A program made the position numbers and the translations under genes. Below, piece by piece: positions 1 to 11,595 of a stretch of 64,000 nt of DNA. The first letter of the stretch is position 1; every line of letters starts with the position of its first letter. Under the pieces are notes generated by a model. It was not told the DNA's origin and did no database searches. It saw only the letters and a program-made list of their open reading frames with translations. Source of the DNA: Gamsiella multidivaricata (taxonomy: Eukaryota; Mortierellomycota; Mortierellomycetes; Mortierellales; Mortierellaceae); contig NW_026251745.1 in assembly GCF_025024155.1 (NCBI RefSeq), positions 186,001-250,000 on the forward strand, read 5' to 3'.

Positions 1-1023
1 ATACCAATGACACCGCAGGCAAGACGGCCTCCAGCGTTGCCGGTGCTGGACGAGAGCTCGTGTCCTCCAAGTCCGAGATCATCCTCACCCTCGTGGACGA
101 CAACAGTGCGACTATAATTCGATGCAATTGATTATTAGCATGAGCAATCCATACAACTTTTTTGATAAAAATCCAATCATCATAAAAATATCGCAGATGG
201 ACAGCCAAAGAACGATTCTTACCCGATGATGCTGTGGGGTCCAATGAGCTTGATCTGAGAGTCGGTGATTTCGAGGGCGGCCTTGCCGTCAGCAGTGGCG
301 TTGACGTTGCCGAGATCACCGGCGTGGCGGACCTGGGCGTCGGGAGCACCGTGGGTCTGGCCGTGGGGGTTGAAGTGGGCACCGGCAGACATGCATCCGT
401 TGGTGTTGTCACCGAACTCGCTATTTACGGCAAAGATAGGGAAATAAAAGGCATCGTTTGTCGTTAGGGGCGTGCGATCCACTTTTTTTTGGGTCTCAAA
501 AGGAACAAAAAAAAAGAAAAAAGGAAAAAAAAGACACCAAAGCGGCGGGAGATGGATCTGTTCTCACGCGTATTTTCAAGATGCACCTCAACCAGCCATC
601 TTGATCACTTTAATCCATCTTTGAAATGAAAGAACGCTCATAGTAGAAGAGACGATCGCCTTTCGCTTTCGATCGCACCCGGGGTGATGGATAGGAACCA
701 TATTGGTTGATGTTTTCTTGTTGTTCAAGGAGCCCGTTAGAAACCTTAGAGCCGAACGCGCAAAGAAATTCGCGTGTCGAGAACACATCAATGATGTGTC
801 AAGAAAAACAATAGAACAGCCCTGGATTGACCTCGCGATGGAGTAATGTAGTGTAGGATGCAAAGAGGACTTACTGGACGTGGAATCCGTGCTTGCCCGC
901 GGGCAGGCCAGCGAGCTCGGCCTTGACGTGGACGGGAGCGGACTCGTTCTCCTGGGTGAAGTGGATGGTTCCAGAGACGTTCTTCTCGTTGGAACGGAAG
1001 ACGCAAACAGCCTTGACAGTCAT
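1..1023 (-). CDS. SOD1: Cu/Zn superoxide dismutase (SOD1), 3' end beyond window
   Basis: Cytosolic enzyme that converts superoxide to hydrogen peroxide and oxygen. Exons by GT-AG joins: 1023-875, 420-223 and 111-1 (open at the window edge). The first intron (421-874) is long and the second is 111 bp. The joins keep frame and rebuild the family core: [14 protein letters not shown] gives two copper histidines and the disulfide cysteine, SAGAHFNP the bridging histidine, [16 protein letters not shown] the zinc-site His/Asp residues, and [12 protein letters not shown] the last copper histidine. About 152 residues are visible of the roughly 154 usual, so only the last few are missing. The start ATG at 1021-1023 gives MTVKAVCVF, a normal SOD1 N terminus without a targeting signal. 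Confidence 0.96.
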
Positions 1024-1466
1024 GGTTGGAAATTAGAAGGGGTGGGTGGGCTTGGTTGGGATGGGGAGGGAGGGTGTGGTTGATGAGAAGAAAGAAGAGA
1101 GATGCAAGAACAAAAAAAGACAGGTCTGCGCAATTTTAAAGGTTTTTTTGACAATGCGATCCACCCCAATTCGTGACTTTGCTGCATGGATTAGATCGAC
1201 ATTGTATTGGGAAGACGTCATTCGCTCTGTGCGTCTGAGTCTCCAACTAACCGAACAAAGGTCTCGACGGCCTTCGATCAAAGACACTGCGTGGGTTCAC
1301 AAAGGACCATGGGGGAGTAATGCAGTCGACACAAGGGCTTGACATACGAGGAACTCGTTATCAGTTCCATTCTAAAAAAGAGATATAAAAACGCGTACTG
1401 TGGAAGACGAACGCGTCTTTTTTTTTTATCAACTGCGCAGTCGTGATGATTCCCAAGGAATTATCT
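1024..1466. other. SOD1 upstream region
   Basis: No gene is supported here. On the minus strand it is the SOD1 promoter and 5' leader. A TTTAAAAT TATA-like string lies near 1135, about 110 bp upstream of the ATG. The ORFs in this stretch are short and have no recognisable motif. Confidence 0.4.
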
Positions 1467-1924
1467 CTAGACCTTCAACCAACGACTAAGGATAGTACCA
1501 TGGATTTGCACGGGGGCGACCCACAGGATATCCAATCGAAGTAAGAACGACGGAACCATACTGGATACGTATGCAAGAGCATTAGGGTCATCCCAGCCGC
1601 CAGCAAAACAACGTAACATAGCCATACCATGGACATCAGCTGGTTGTGCTGCTTTTTTCATTTCGTTTTTGTTTCTGTATTGTACGTGGGAAAAGGAATG
1701 CAGACGCAAAGGTCTTCCAGCTTGTGGTGCGATGCTGATGACCTTCATCAATGGAATGAGTCTCGCCATGAAGGATCAGAAAGCGCGCAGCCAAAGTAAA
1801 AGTCGCGCGTTCAAGATCCCCTAGCGCGCTCAACTGGGGCATATCTCTGGCGTCACGGAAACAAGCAGGTACAGCGAACCCTTTACTATGATTGAGATCG
1901 GATGGCCGCTTCCAATCATGGGCG

Positions 1925-2206
1925 CTATTGCTTGGCACACGGCATATTGTAGATTCGGTCACCATATCCGCCATCCAAATACAAAGGCTTCAGGGTAGGC
2001 GTACCGATACTTGATGGTGAGGAATATAAACGTAGCGAGGATAGGAACTTCATTAAACAAAGCCAGACCAGTTTGGAGAGGTTTGATGGATCGTCAGCTC
2101 TTGGATACACATTCAGCATTGGCATTGGTATTAGCTCGCTTGAAGAGTGCTTTGCCCCAGTCCTCACAAGCCCTCGGTTGAAGGGCAACGGATCGTTGTG
2201 CAGCAT
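1925..2206 (-). pseudogene. possible decayed patatin-like phospholipase fragment
   Basis: A 93-residue open stretch without a credible start or downstream continuation. It reads YPRADDPSNLSKLVW and then about 35 residues later IGTPTLKPLYLDGGYGD. The spacing and the DGG-Y-G element resemble the end of the patatin hydrolase domain (an SYRS-DDxSNL-like stretch, then the Asp of the Ser-Asp dyad in YLDGGYG). The GxSxG nucleophile and most of the domain are absent, and further minus-strand frames down to 1467 are broken. The patatin reading is inference from short motifs, and it could be chance. Confidence 0.25.
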
Positions 2207-2457
2207 ATGATTTGGCGCTTACCAGCCGAGTTCTGGGGGGAAGGGGAGAGAGGGAGTGAGAAAAGATCGGTTGTTATGACCTCGGTTGTCGCTGCCGCAC
2301 TCAGTCTTCGTTGTCGTCGTCGTCGTTGTTATTGTCGTCAGTCTTTTGCATTTATTCTCCACATCGAGCCCATTTCCCTCTTCTTTCTTTTTTCTCTTTT
2401 CCTTTCACTTCTCGGCTTTGTACTCCAATTGACCTGCACTCACCATTATCTGCGGCC

Positions 2458-4840
2458 ATGGCTGTCCTCTCAACACTCTCCTCCTTGCCAGCTCTCTTGA
2501 GGGTATTCCTGGATAAATACCCAAAGTCCTTACAGGACCTGAAGAAGCCTAGGAGCATCGCACGAGTGCTCATCACCTTTGCGGTCTTGAACGCCTTAAG
2601 GAAGGTAAGTCAAATCCAACGGACATGTCCTCTGGTGCTTGCTGCACCTCCGAGAACGTCAATTGTGGAGAAGGAAATCATTTTTTGTCACTTTAAAAGC
2701 CATCCACTTGGCCCACGTTGACGTTGGACCCTGACATTGCATGTACCCTGATTCCACGGTTTCTGGATGCTACTACTACCGTAGATCATCAACAACCGAT
2801 ACTTTCATCCACTGAGCCACATCCCGTCCAGTATCCTCTCGTCAACATATTTCTTTACCGCCCTCGGCGTGTATTCGGGACGAAGGTTGGTTCGGTTTCG
2901 AGGCTCGGCTTAACGTATATTCTCAAGCTTAAAAAAAAAAGGACTTACACGGTTATTATCTCGTGGTCTACAAAGCCATTACTTCTTGCCAAGTACACAT
3001 AAGCGACATGGTAAAATCGTTCGATTGGCGCCCGATATCGTCTCTGTTGCGGACAAGGATGCCATCCGCGAGATCCTGGTCACTGCAGATTATCCAAAGA
3101 GTGAGATCCATGAAGGATTGGAGCTTTACAACCAGCATAATCTGTTTTCATCCCGCAACAAGGATTTCCACAAAAACAGGGTAAAAATCATCAAAGGACA
3201 GAGTCGTGTCAAGGTCCACAAGTGACCCGTCCTAACATTTCGAACCTTTCCTCCACAGAGACGACTGGTCGCACCGGCGTTTGGGTTACAGTACCTTCGT
3301 TCTCTGGAGCCCATTATGCATGACTGCATCCAAGTCCTGATTAAAAAGATCGACGAGATCTTGGAGGATCCCAGAACTGTCCAGAAGGGCGCCAAGGTCC
3401 TCCCCCCTGGGCACATCAACATCTGTTCGTTCATGAACCGACTCTCGCTCGATATCATTGGTGAAACAGCCTTTGGGGAGTCGTTCCAGATGGTGAAAGA
3501 GGACAATCATCCGATTCCAAAGCAGATGGCACGATCGTTGAAGCGAAGTATGCAACAGACATTCAATCCGTGGATGCGCTGGTTGTTACCGTTGGATTAC
3601 TCTTTTATCCAGTTCTCAGTTGATCGAGTCAAGGTCAGGAGGGATGCTGGCGAGGCAGGAAGGCGAGCGGATCTGTTGCAATTCTTAATCGATGCGCAGG
3701 CGAACGAGCGCGCGAACGGCGATGGGGAAACTGGTGATGATTATGCGGACATGATCTCGGGCAAGCTGACAGACCAAGCTGTTCAGACGGAAGCCTTGGT
3801 CTTTTTGTATGCGTCCCTGTCGTGTGCTATTGTGTCTTGTCATGTCTTGTTTTTTCCCCCCTCGTTCTTGTATTTGAAGGCCTGATTGTCAAAAATACCT
3901 AACACTGCGATATTACTTTAATTGACACACGCACACGCGTTTTTAGAATCGCGGGTTCCGAGACGTCTTCGACAGCGATGACCAACACGCTGATGTACCT
4001 TGTCAATAATCCAAAGACACTACACAGGTTAAGAGAGGAGATCGACCAGGTGACGACGAGCAACCCTCCAGAGGCATTGCCAACGTATGATCAAGTCCGT
4101 AACCTGCCATATCTTGCGGCCTGTATCAACGAATCCATGCGCTTACGACCTGTAGCTGCAACAGGTAATGGGGGGAGGAAACTCTTCTTTTTGTAGGTGC
4201 TGCATGCCTTTCAAGATACAGATCAGGACGCTGAAAGCATGATTGCATTTGTTACTCGTATTGGTTACAGGACTTCCTCGCGAAGTAACCGAGGACAAGG
4301 TCATGGGCGGATATCTTATTCCTAAAGGCACAAGTAAGCAAACATATCGCATCAACAACCAGCATGAAAAATGCGTTTAAATGCTTTAAATGCTTTTAAA
4401 TGCTTTTGACTAACGTGTTCCGTCGCACTATACTTTACCACCTTTTTTTTGTGATATGCGTTGTGTTGTGTTGTGTTGTGTTGTGTTGCGCTGCGCTGCA
4501 TAAAGTTGTGCTTGCCCAGATTCCTCAGCTGCATTGGAGTGAGGAATATTTTCCTCGGCCAAAGGAGTACATCCCTGAGAGATGGTTGGCCGAGGGAGAA
4601 TCGCCCTTCCCGCCCGTGCAAGATTTTACGTTTTACCCGTTCTCCGCAGGGACGCGCAACTGTGTGGGCAAGAATTTCGCAATGATGGAGATGAAGATGA
4701 TCTTGGCGACGGTGGTAAAGAGATACGAGATTGAAGCGGTTCCGAGGCAGAGAACGGATTATGTGCAGTTTATCACGACGGCATTGGCGACGGAGAGCTA
4801 TGTGATAAAGATGAAGAGGAGGCAGCAGCAGAGAGCGTAG
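2458..4840 (+). CDS. cytochrome P450 monooxygenase
   Basis: Haem-thiolate monooxygenase, about 538 residues. Exons: 2458-2604, 2785-2885, 2976-3180, 3259-3806, 3947-4164, 4271-4333 and 4506-4840; phases agree at every join. Diagnostic motifs are the I-helix AGSETSS near residue 337, the K-helix ExxR in NESMRLRP near 395, and the haem loop FSAGTRNCVG near 471-480 with the cysteine ligand. The HRRLVAPAF-like C-helix segment is also present. The N terminus has a short hydrophobic stretch (ARVLITFAVLNAL) that could anchor it to the ER. One donor is atypical (GTTGGT at 2886). The last acceptor was chosen at AAAG before 4506 because it alone keeps frame and gives KGTIVLAQIPQLHW. The CYP family cannot be assigned by eye, so the substrate is unknown. 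Confidence 0.93.
4334..4505 (+). repeat. GTTGT simple repeat in P450 intron 6
   Basis: The intron holds a pentanucleotide run (about six units of GTTGT/TTGTG near 4459-4490), an immediate GCGCTGCGCTGC stretch, and repeated TTAAATGCTTT units near 4375-4405. It ends at the acceptor AAAG. Nothing coding is seen. Confidence 0.7.
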
Positions 4841-5671
4841 AGGTAGAGAGAAAATGCTGTGTTATATGCTTTATGTCTGTATTCTATGTATATTTTTAGT
4901 AAAGAATGAAAAAAGGGCTACTCCCATTCCTCAGCAAGCGATCGAAAATGCATGTTGCAAAGGCTAATGTGTATATGCTTTGGGGCGTGTTTTATGTTGG
5001 TTGTGTTCGAGCGAGGGTGCATTGACGACTGAAGACGACGACGAAGGGGAAGAGGACGATGGCGATAATCGAGGGATTACAGACAGACATTGAGCCGTAC
5101 AGACATGCATACATGCATGCATGGCATATGATGCGACATGGTAGTACGATCATGTGCAATGCATAGTAGTAATAATAATGGAGCATGTTTGTTTGGAGTC
5201 TATGGGTCTCCCTCGCTCCCACCCACTCTCGGATGTATCACTTGCGCGCTCACTTCTTTCTTTGCTTCACTCTGTTTGTTTGTGTGTGGACCGACTGCAA
5301 ACAAAATTTTCTTTGTTCATCATCCCTCTCACTCTCATCACCACTCCCATCGCTAAATCCAATCCTCCTGCTTCCTTCCCCCATCCCTTTTCACATCCTC
5401 TCTTTCATCACACCAGCAAAGCACCCCACCCACCCTCAGTTCCTATCATTCATCTTACTCGTCAACTTCCTCATACTGCTGTACACAATAGCAACAACAC
5501 CAGCAACAGCTCCTTCTTGTTCTCCCACCACTACCCCATACCATAATATTTTGCTCATCTATCCCTCCCTTCTTCTCTTTAATATATCCTTCTCAATTGA
5601 TACACACACCCATCCCGCCTTCCCCACACAAACACACATACTTTTGAGCACTCATATCCACCGCACTGCTT
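4841..5671. other. P450 3' flank and leader of the next gene
   Basis: Intergenic. The first 300 bp hold the P450 3' untranslated region. From about 5205 the plus strand is strongly pyrimidine-rich with CCC/TCC/CTC runs, as in fungal promoters and leaders. ORFs crossing it are compositional and have no motifs. Confidence 0.5.
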
Positions 5672-5743
5672 ATGTCGTATGAGCAGCAACAACAACAACC
5701 GACAACAGCGCCTGACTCCTTCTTCCTCTCCAGCAATGTCTAA
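5672..5743 (+). promoter_or_regulatory. upstream ORF overlapping the start of the 1361-aa protein
   Basis: An ATG at 5672 opens a 23-codon ORF ending in TAA at about 5741-5743. It overlaps the proposed main start at 5679 in another frame. Ribosomes scanning from the 5' end meet it first, so it could reduce translation of the main ORF. The main ORF was kept because it runs open for 454 codons and continues through a clean intron. Confidence 0.4.
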
Positions 5744-8700
5744 TAATAATATTAATAGTAATAATAATAACACCCATACCAATACCAGTAGTAATACTTA
5801 CCATCATCACCACCGCAAGGGCGAAAGCAGCAGCAGCAGCAGACCCCTCTACAATGACTCCTTTGACCAGCCTATCGAGCCATTCGAGTGCGACGTATCC
5901 GCCATCCTCCCCAACGATGATATGTCCAATACCTCGCTCCTCTCCGGGACCGAGGACATGCAGGACTACTCCATCGACTCTGTATCCTTCCAGGAACCAT
6001 CCATGCGTCAGCAGCAACTACAGCAACACCTGCAGCTGGAACAGCAACAGCAGCAACAGGAGCAACAAGAGCAGCAGCAACAGCCAATTCATCATGCACG
6101 ACAACAACAGCAACAACAGCGATTCGATTCTTATGACCTGGAACACCAGGACGACCTGGGGTCAAGGTATCTGGAGGTCGAGAACGCATGGTACCCAGCA
6201 ATGGAGGCTGATGCAGAGTATCTGAACGAGGAAGAACGACAGCTCATATACGAACACGAACTCGCTCAGCTACAACAGCAACAAGAAGAATTCCGGCAAC
6301 AGCTACAGCAGGAGAAAGAACAAGAGCAGCGGATACAGCAGCAGTACCAGAACCCCCGCGGTACAAACAACAGTTCCTATTCGTCTCAGCATTACCACGA
6401 CGACGAACCTATAGGCGGCCACGCCCGTCTGTCTACCATTGCAGAGCTATCAGAACTACCTTCCCTCAACATCACCCATAACCGCCACCAGTCTCATCGC
6501 AACACCCCACCTCAATCAGGCCAGCAGCTCATCTCGCGCGATCTCGTACTCGAAGATCTCTTTGTCGAGGGTGAGGACGACAATAGGGACGAGGAAATTC
6601 GGCGGGAGCATCTCATAGCGAATCTCAAACCAACAGACATCCTCGGGCCCTTACACGAGACACACGACTTCAAGATCTCGTCCATCACCGGCACAGGATC
6701 ACAATGGGAGCGACAGGAGCCTCATCAGTATGACGATGAACATGAAGGGAGTTTGATCAGGGAGGAGGGCGAATCCGATCTGTCGTCAACAGCCCTGGCA
6801 TTGAAGCGCGAGTACGAGGCATTGTTTGGACCCAGGGGAGCCATCGATAGCGAGCGTTCTGGCAGCGATGTCACTGGCCTGATGGGATACCAGGACTCTG
6901 GAGACCTCTACCAGGAAGACGAGGAGGATGAAGACGGAGGAGATGACTTTTTCGACGACGAGGACGAAGAGGCCGACGAGGAGGAGGAGCAGTTCTATGC
7001 GATGCTGGACCTGAATGGCGGCAACGGCATGATCTTGGGGGTAAGGACCATAACAACTTCAGGGTGCCCCCGTGTAGTTTGTTTTGTTCATGTGGGAGCC
7101 TGCTCTCTTGCATTTGCTCATTGTTTTTGTTTGTTCTTTCTCTGGAGGATTATGTAAAACTGGAGTGCTCATGGACCCTGTGGTTTCTTTCCTTCCATTG
7201 AAATAGAACAACATCCCAAGGAAACCACGCGTGCTTGCTCCTCCGCCTGGCTCCAGGTTGCCTGTGCCAGGCTCGGCCATCAAACAAAAGGTACCCCTGG
7301 CTCTGCAATCCAACATTGTCACCCGATTGCCAACACCAAAGTCGAGTCCTAGTATTCCAGCGCCCGCTTCACCTCCTCCGCCGGCCCAGCCTGAACGACA
7401 GCAACTTATAGCACCGTCGACGCCGAAAGCACACGCACCGGCGACAGGTCTTCGCATGCCACAAGTCGCTGCCAAGCGAGGGAGCCCAATACCTAGTGCA
7501 GCACAGGCTTCGATATCCAAACCGACAAAGCCATCTGGCAGCATCCTAGATGGGCTTTATAACGAGCCAGAGTATGATTCACAGCCAGAGGAGAGTCCAG
7601 GGGCTATCTTTGCGGCCAAGATTGCCAAAGAGCTCATGAGGGAGAAACAGTTGAGTCAACTTGGTGCACAGGCACCTAGAGCTTCGATGTTGAAGCCCCC
7701 CACTAAGGTGCCAACGAGGACTATGCCCGACAATGACATTGACGTGTTGACTCAGATGCTTAAGGTCGAAAATGCGCCCACAACGTCTGTGGATGGCGCT
7801 GCTACACCGGTTTCTGGAATTTCTCGGATTAGTTCGATAGCCCCCTCAGCAGCACGATCGTCCACTATGCCGACAAGGCCGAATGTTCAACCGACATCTG
7901 CACGATCCATAGCCCCAGTGGCTGCAGCTAACACCAACGTAGCCCGTTCTTCGACTCTTCCAGCTTCGAGACTGGCACACAAGTCTTTGCTGCCCACTGG
8001 TGTGCCATCGGCAACAAGTTCTACAGCCAGCTCTCCTTCGATACCGACTGATGGAAGGGACTCTGCGGGATACAGGACCAGCACGCCAACTCGGAGTTTG
8101 AGCACAGCTGCGTCGAAAGTCCGACCGACGAGCGTTTACACTACTGCTGTTGAACGCTCGCCGGTTGTTTCTAGGACGGCGAGCCCTATCGGCACTGCAC
8201 GTCCTAATGGCCTTCGCAGTTCCGTGTATGAGCAGGTCGGCCGGGATATATCCTCTGAGGAGCTGCTTCGACACTCAGTACACTCGGTCAACAGGGGCTC
8301 TGTCCGTGGCAAGACGCCTGTCAGGGAGGGGACATCGAGTCCAAAGGAAAGAGCAGGGGAGCTTGTGCGCCGCTCATCCCACGACAGGAAAAAGCAACTT
8401 CAGCGCGAGCTGGAGGAGATCGAGGCAGAAGAAGCAGAGCAGGAGAGGAGAGCTGCAGAGGATGCACTCGCCGAGCAGGAGCGACGTTCAATTACGCCAC
8501 GCAAACTGACCGTCCGCACATCTGAGCCCCGTGAATCCCGTGAGTCCAAGAAGTCTAATGAGCAACAAGGACACCGTCGATCGAGCGAGAGAGAACGGGA
8601 GCGGGAGCGGGAACGTGAATGGGAACGCGAACGTGAACGAGAGCGAGAGCGTGAGCGGGACTCTAGTGCGCCAACATCACCTCTTTCACCTCGCTCACCG

Positions 8701-9930
8701 CGATCTTCAGGCGTCAGCTCGAAGCGCTCTTCGTTGTACGGGGCTCATGGAGACCGCCTTGTGCCAACACTGGAAGAGTCGTGCAAGCAGCTCGCAAAGA
8801 TTCGACAGGATATTGTGGAGCTTCGAGAGGAGATTCATCAGGACCAACCTGGATCAACATTTACGTCTCCACTGGGGGCCTCGGCACGGATGTCGACTTC
8901 TAAGCGGCCAGTAGGTCGGGAACGTGGCGAGACATCGAGACGCAATTCATTAGAAGGGAAATACAGAGGTGATTCCAGACCGCAGCATGGAAAGGGCGAC
9001 TCTTTTGATAGCAATGATGGCAGCGGTCCAGACAACAGGCTGTCGCCACCACCTTCCCGAAGACGATTCTTTGGCGATATTCTGGGCAAGCTGAACCGGA
9101 ACGTGATGCATTCGTCGACCACAGATGCTGGATTGAGCTCGAGTCAGCACAAGACATCATCATCCGCCAACAGGAAGGGACAGGCACCGAACGCGGCGTC
9201 GCATCCGCCTAAGCCTAGTCGCTCGCTTGAACCCGAACCCAGCCATCACCGGACGCTGTCGTACGCATCTGGCCGCGCATCTCTGCATCGCCAACAGTCT
9301 CAACCTCTTTCGCCAATGTCACAAAAGTACAGCGGGTACGAAGATCGCCATCACAGTGGAAGCAGCGGACAGAGTGAGGAGTTCTCGGACGAGCTTGCGT
9401 ATGATCAAAAGTATCCATACCCTACTCAGGTTCATGGGAACTACCATCATCACGGTCGACAGCAGCATCAACAGCAGCAGCAGCAACAACAACATCCGCG
9501 GTACTACCAGCAGGAGCAGCCTCAGCAACAACAGCAACAGCAACAGCAGCAACAGCTTGGTTCGAATCAGTACGCCCATCATTTCCGACAGGCGCACGAT
9601 GGGAGTTTGATTCTGTCTGAACGTCCACCATCGAGGGATGGCAGCGACAGTAGCTGTCCAGCACAGATTCGACCGAAGGAGTTGAGGTTCTCGGCCAGTG
9701 TCGCGGGCGAGGTGCAGTCGTTTGTGACGCTGTTCAATCGATCGCGGCGCAAGATGCATTTCGAGATCCTGCGGCCAGCGGGGATCACGGTGACACCGAG
9801 CTTTGGAGTGATTCAACCGGGACGGGATCAGCGACTGACGATCCATCTGGTGGAAACGCGTGGACCGGGCAGGGTTGTTGTGGAGTTGGATGGGGAGTGG
9901 TTAGTCCCGTTCGGGGTTTCGTTTGAGTAG
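5679..9930 (+). CDS. large disordered poly-Gln protein with C-terminal MSP/ASH-like domain
   Basis: Two exons, 5679-7040 and 7207-9930 (phase 0; GTAAGG donor, AAATAG acceptor), giving 1361 residues. The N-terminal third is rich in Gln/Asn/His with acidic stretches. The middle is Ser/Pro/Arg-rich, with a helical LQRELEEIEAEEAEQERR segment and an (RE)n run near residues 913-937. Poly-Gln tracts lie near 9463-9555. The only compact region is the last ~85 residues (from about 1275), starting RPKELRFSASVAGEV and containing TLFNRSRRKMHFEIL and IQPGRDQRLTIHL. That pattern fits an Ig-like beta-sandwich of the MSP/ASH/PapD-like type, often a protein- or membrane-docking module. The fold call is inference. 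I do not recognise an orthologue. Confidence 0.8.
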
Positions 9931-10311
9931 TGAGTGCGGGTTCTTTTCAGCTCTGATTTTTCTCTCTCTCTCTCTCTCTCTTTTTTTTTTTTTTTTTTTT
10001 TTTTCTTTCTCTCTTTTGTATAATCATGGTTATGTAACAACAGCGCACATTTCTGAACGCGCACAAATTGTAATAAAAGATATCTGTCTGATTCTGTTTC
10101 TTCTGCTTCATCATTTTCCAGTTGAAAAAAAAAAAACAAATAATCGAGTGGCCAATCCAACACGTTATTCCCGCGACGACCATGAGTACCATTCAAGCGC
10201 GAATTGAAGTAAATAAGTGAATTGGTGAAGATGGATGATAATGGCGTTGAGATCAGTCAGCAGCATTCAAAGTTTACTTCCTCGTTATTCTTCGTTCACA
10301 CGCCTCAAGAT
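9931..10311. other. low-complexity 3' flank before Harbinger copy 1
   Basis: A (CT)n run followed by a T20 tract (about 9958-10004) and an A12 tract near 10125. No gene is supported. The left end of the transposon must lie in or near this stretch, but I could not match terminal inverted repeats with confidence. Confidence 0.5.
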
Positions 10312-11549
10312 ATGCCTCGGGCTCGACCAACACTCAGACAACGACTCATCAGCGCCTGCCTTCAGGAGTTCTTCTTGGCATGCGGGTGCAGCACTCGTTC
10401 GCATGGAGCACTCCCTTCCGGTCAACATCCTTCAGGTCGAGGTATATGCCTTGCTGGTTACGCACCTATATCAACACCGGTACCTAATACCTAGGGGCCG
10501 CAGACCAACTTCGGCAGATTTGAGAAGGCTACTCGATGAGTACAGTGATAACGACTTCAAGGCCGTCATACGCTTAACACCTGTCGAATTCCAAGACATG
10601 GCAGAGCTGATCGCTGGACATTACGGCTTGGTGGAAAGGGATTACGACGACGAGGATGGGTGATCGAACATCAAGCTGCGGCTCAACATCACACTGTTTC
10701 GCCTTGGCACCAAAGGTACATCGATAAAGAAGGCCGCGTGGATTTTTCGGTGTCAGTGAGGGGTCCGTTCATGATTATACCTGGCGGTGCATCGAGGCTA
10801 CTGACGCGCTGGCGGAGAACTTTGTGATTTGGTCGGACCATCAGAGGCGGGCGGAAATAAGCCGATGGTTCAGAAAGGAGAAGGGTTTTCCAAACTGCAT
10901 TGGAGCCGTGGATGGCGTTCCTTTTCCATTCGCTATGGCTCCGAAGTACGAGACTAAGACCTGGAACACGCGTAAATACAGGTATGCAATGGGTGCAACT
11001 GCCGTCTGTGATCATATAGGTTGCTTTACCTACGCGTCCACCGGCTACATCGGATCAATGCATGACTCCACGGCGTACAAGAACACTTCGCTTTACAAAA
11101 AAAAGGACGAGTTCTTTCGAAGAAAAGAGTATCTGCTTGCAGATGCCGCCTATGCCCTGACCACCACAGTTATTCCCCGATACAAGAATGCTACCGGTGA
11201 CCAAGAGGTCTTCAACGCGCTTCATGGTATTGCCCGCGTCAAGATCGAGCATGCTTTTGGCATGCTAAAGCGCAAATTCCAATCGCTACACAACCTACCA
11301 ACATGCATCGACTCCAAGAGAGACATTCGCAAGGCATCCCAGTGGATCGTAGCTTGCATGGTGTTGCACAACTTTATTCGCAGGAATGCTCAGGAAGAGA
11401 TCGTAGATGAAACGGTCGTTAGGGATATAGCAGCGCGACTTCGAGAAGATGATCAGCAAATACCAAAAGAAGCAGAGGAACAGAATGAGAGGCAGCAAGG
11501 GGTGGAGAGAAGAGAGAAAATAAAGAGATTGGTGCTTAGACACCATTGA
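10312..11549 (+). pseudogene. PIF/Harbinger transposase, broken
   Basis: Nuclease that would excise and reinsert the element. The catalytic region is well preserved: first Asp in GAVDGVPFP, second in LADAAYALT, Glu in ARVKIEHAFGML, with STGYIGSMHDS between. The reading frame is not intact. The N terminus (MPRARPTLRQRLI from 10312) shifts frame near 10385. A TGA interrupts at 10661-10663. A further +1 shift lies at the T5 run 10743-10747, where a four-T reading would match copy 2. From 10824 to the stop at 11547-11549 it is open. Comparison with the copy at 56.6 kb supports all three lesions. Splicing does not explain them, as no GT-AG pairs of sensible size fit. Confidence 0.85.
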
Positions 11550-11595
11550 CCATTGAAGCGCATTGCCACCGATTATAACTTCATAGTCTCCACCA

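Noticed and set aside
5154..5682. Overlapping plus-strand ORFs of 130-165 codons
   Set aside because: Pyrimidine-rich leader sequence gives long open frames in several phases at once.
9319..9846. 175-codon minus-strand poly-Leu ORF
   Set aside because: Antisense shadow of the poly-Gln region of the 1361-aa protein.
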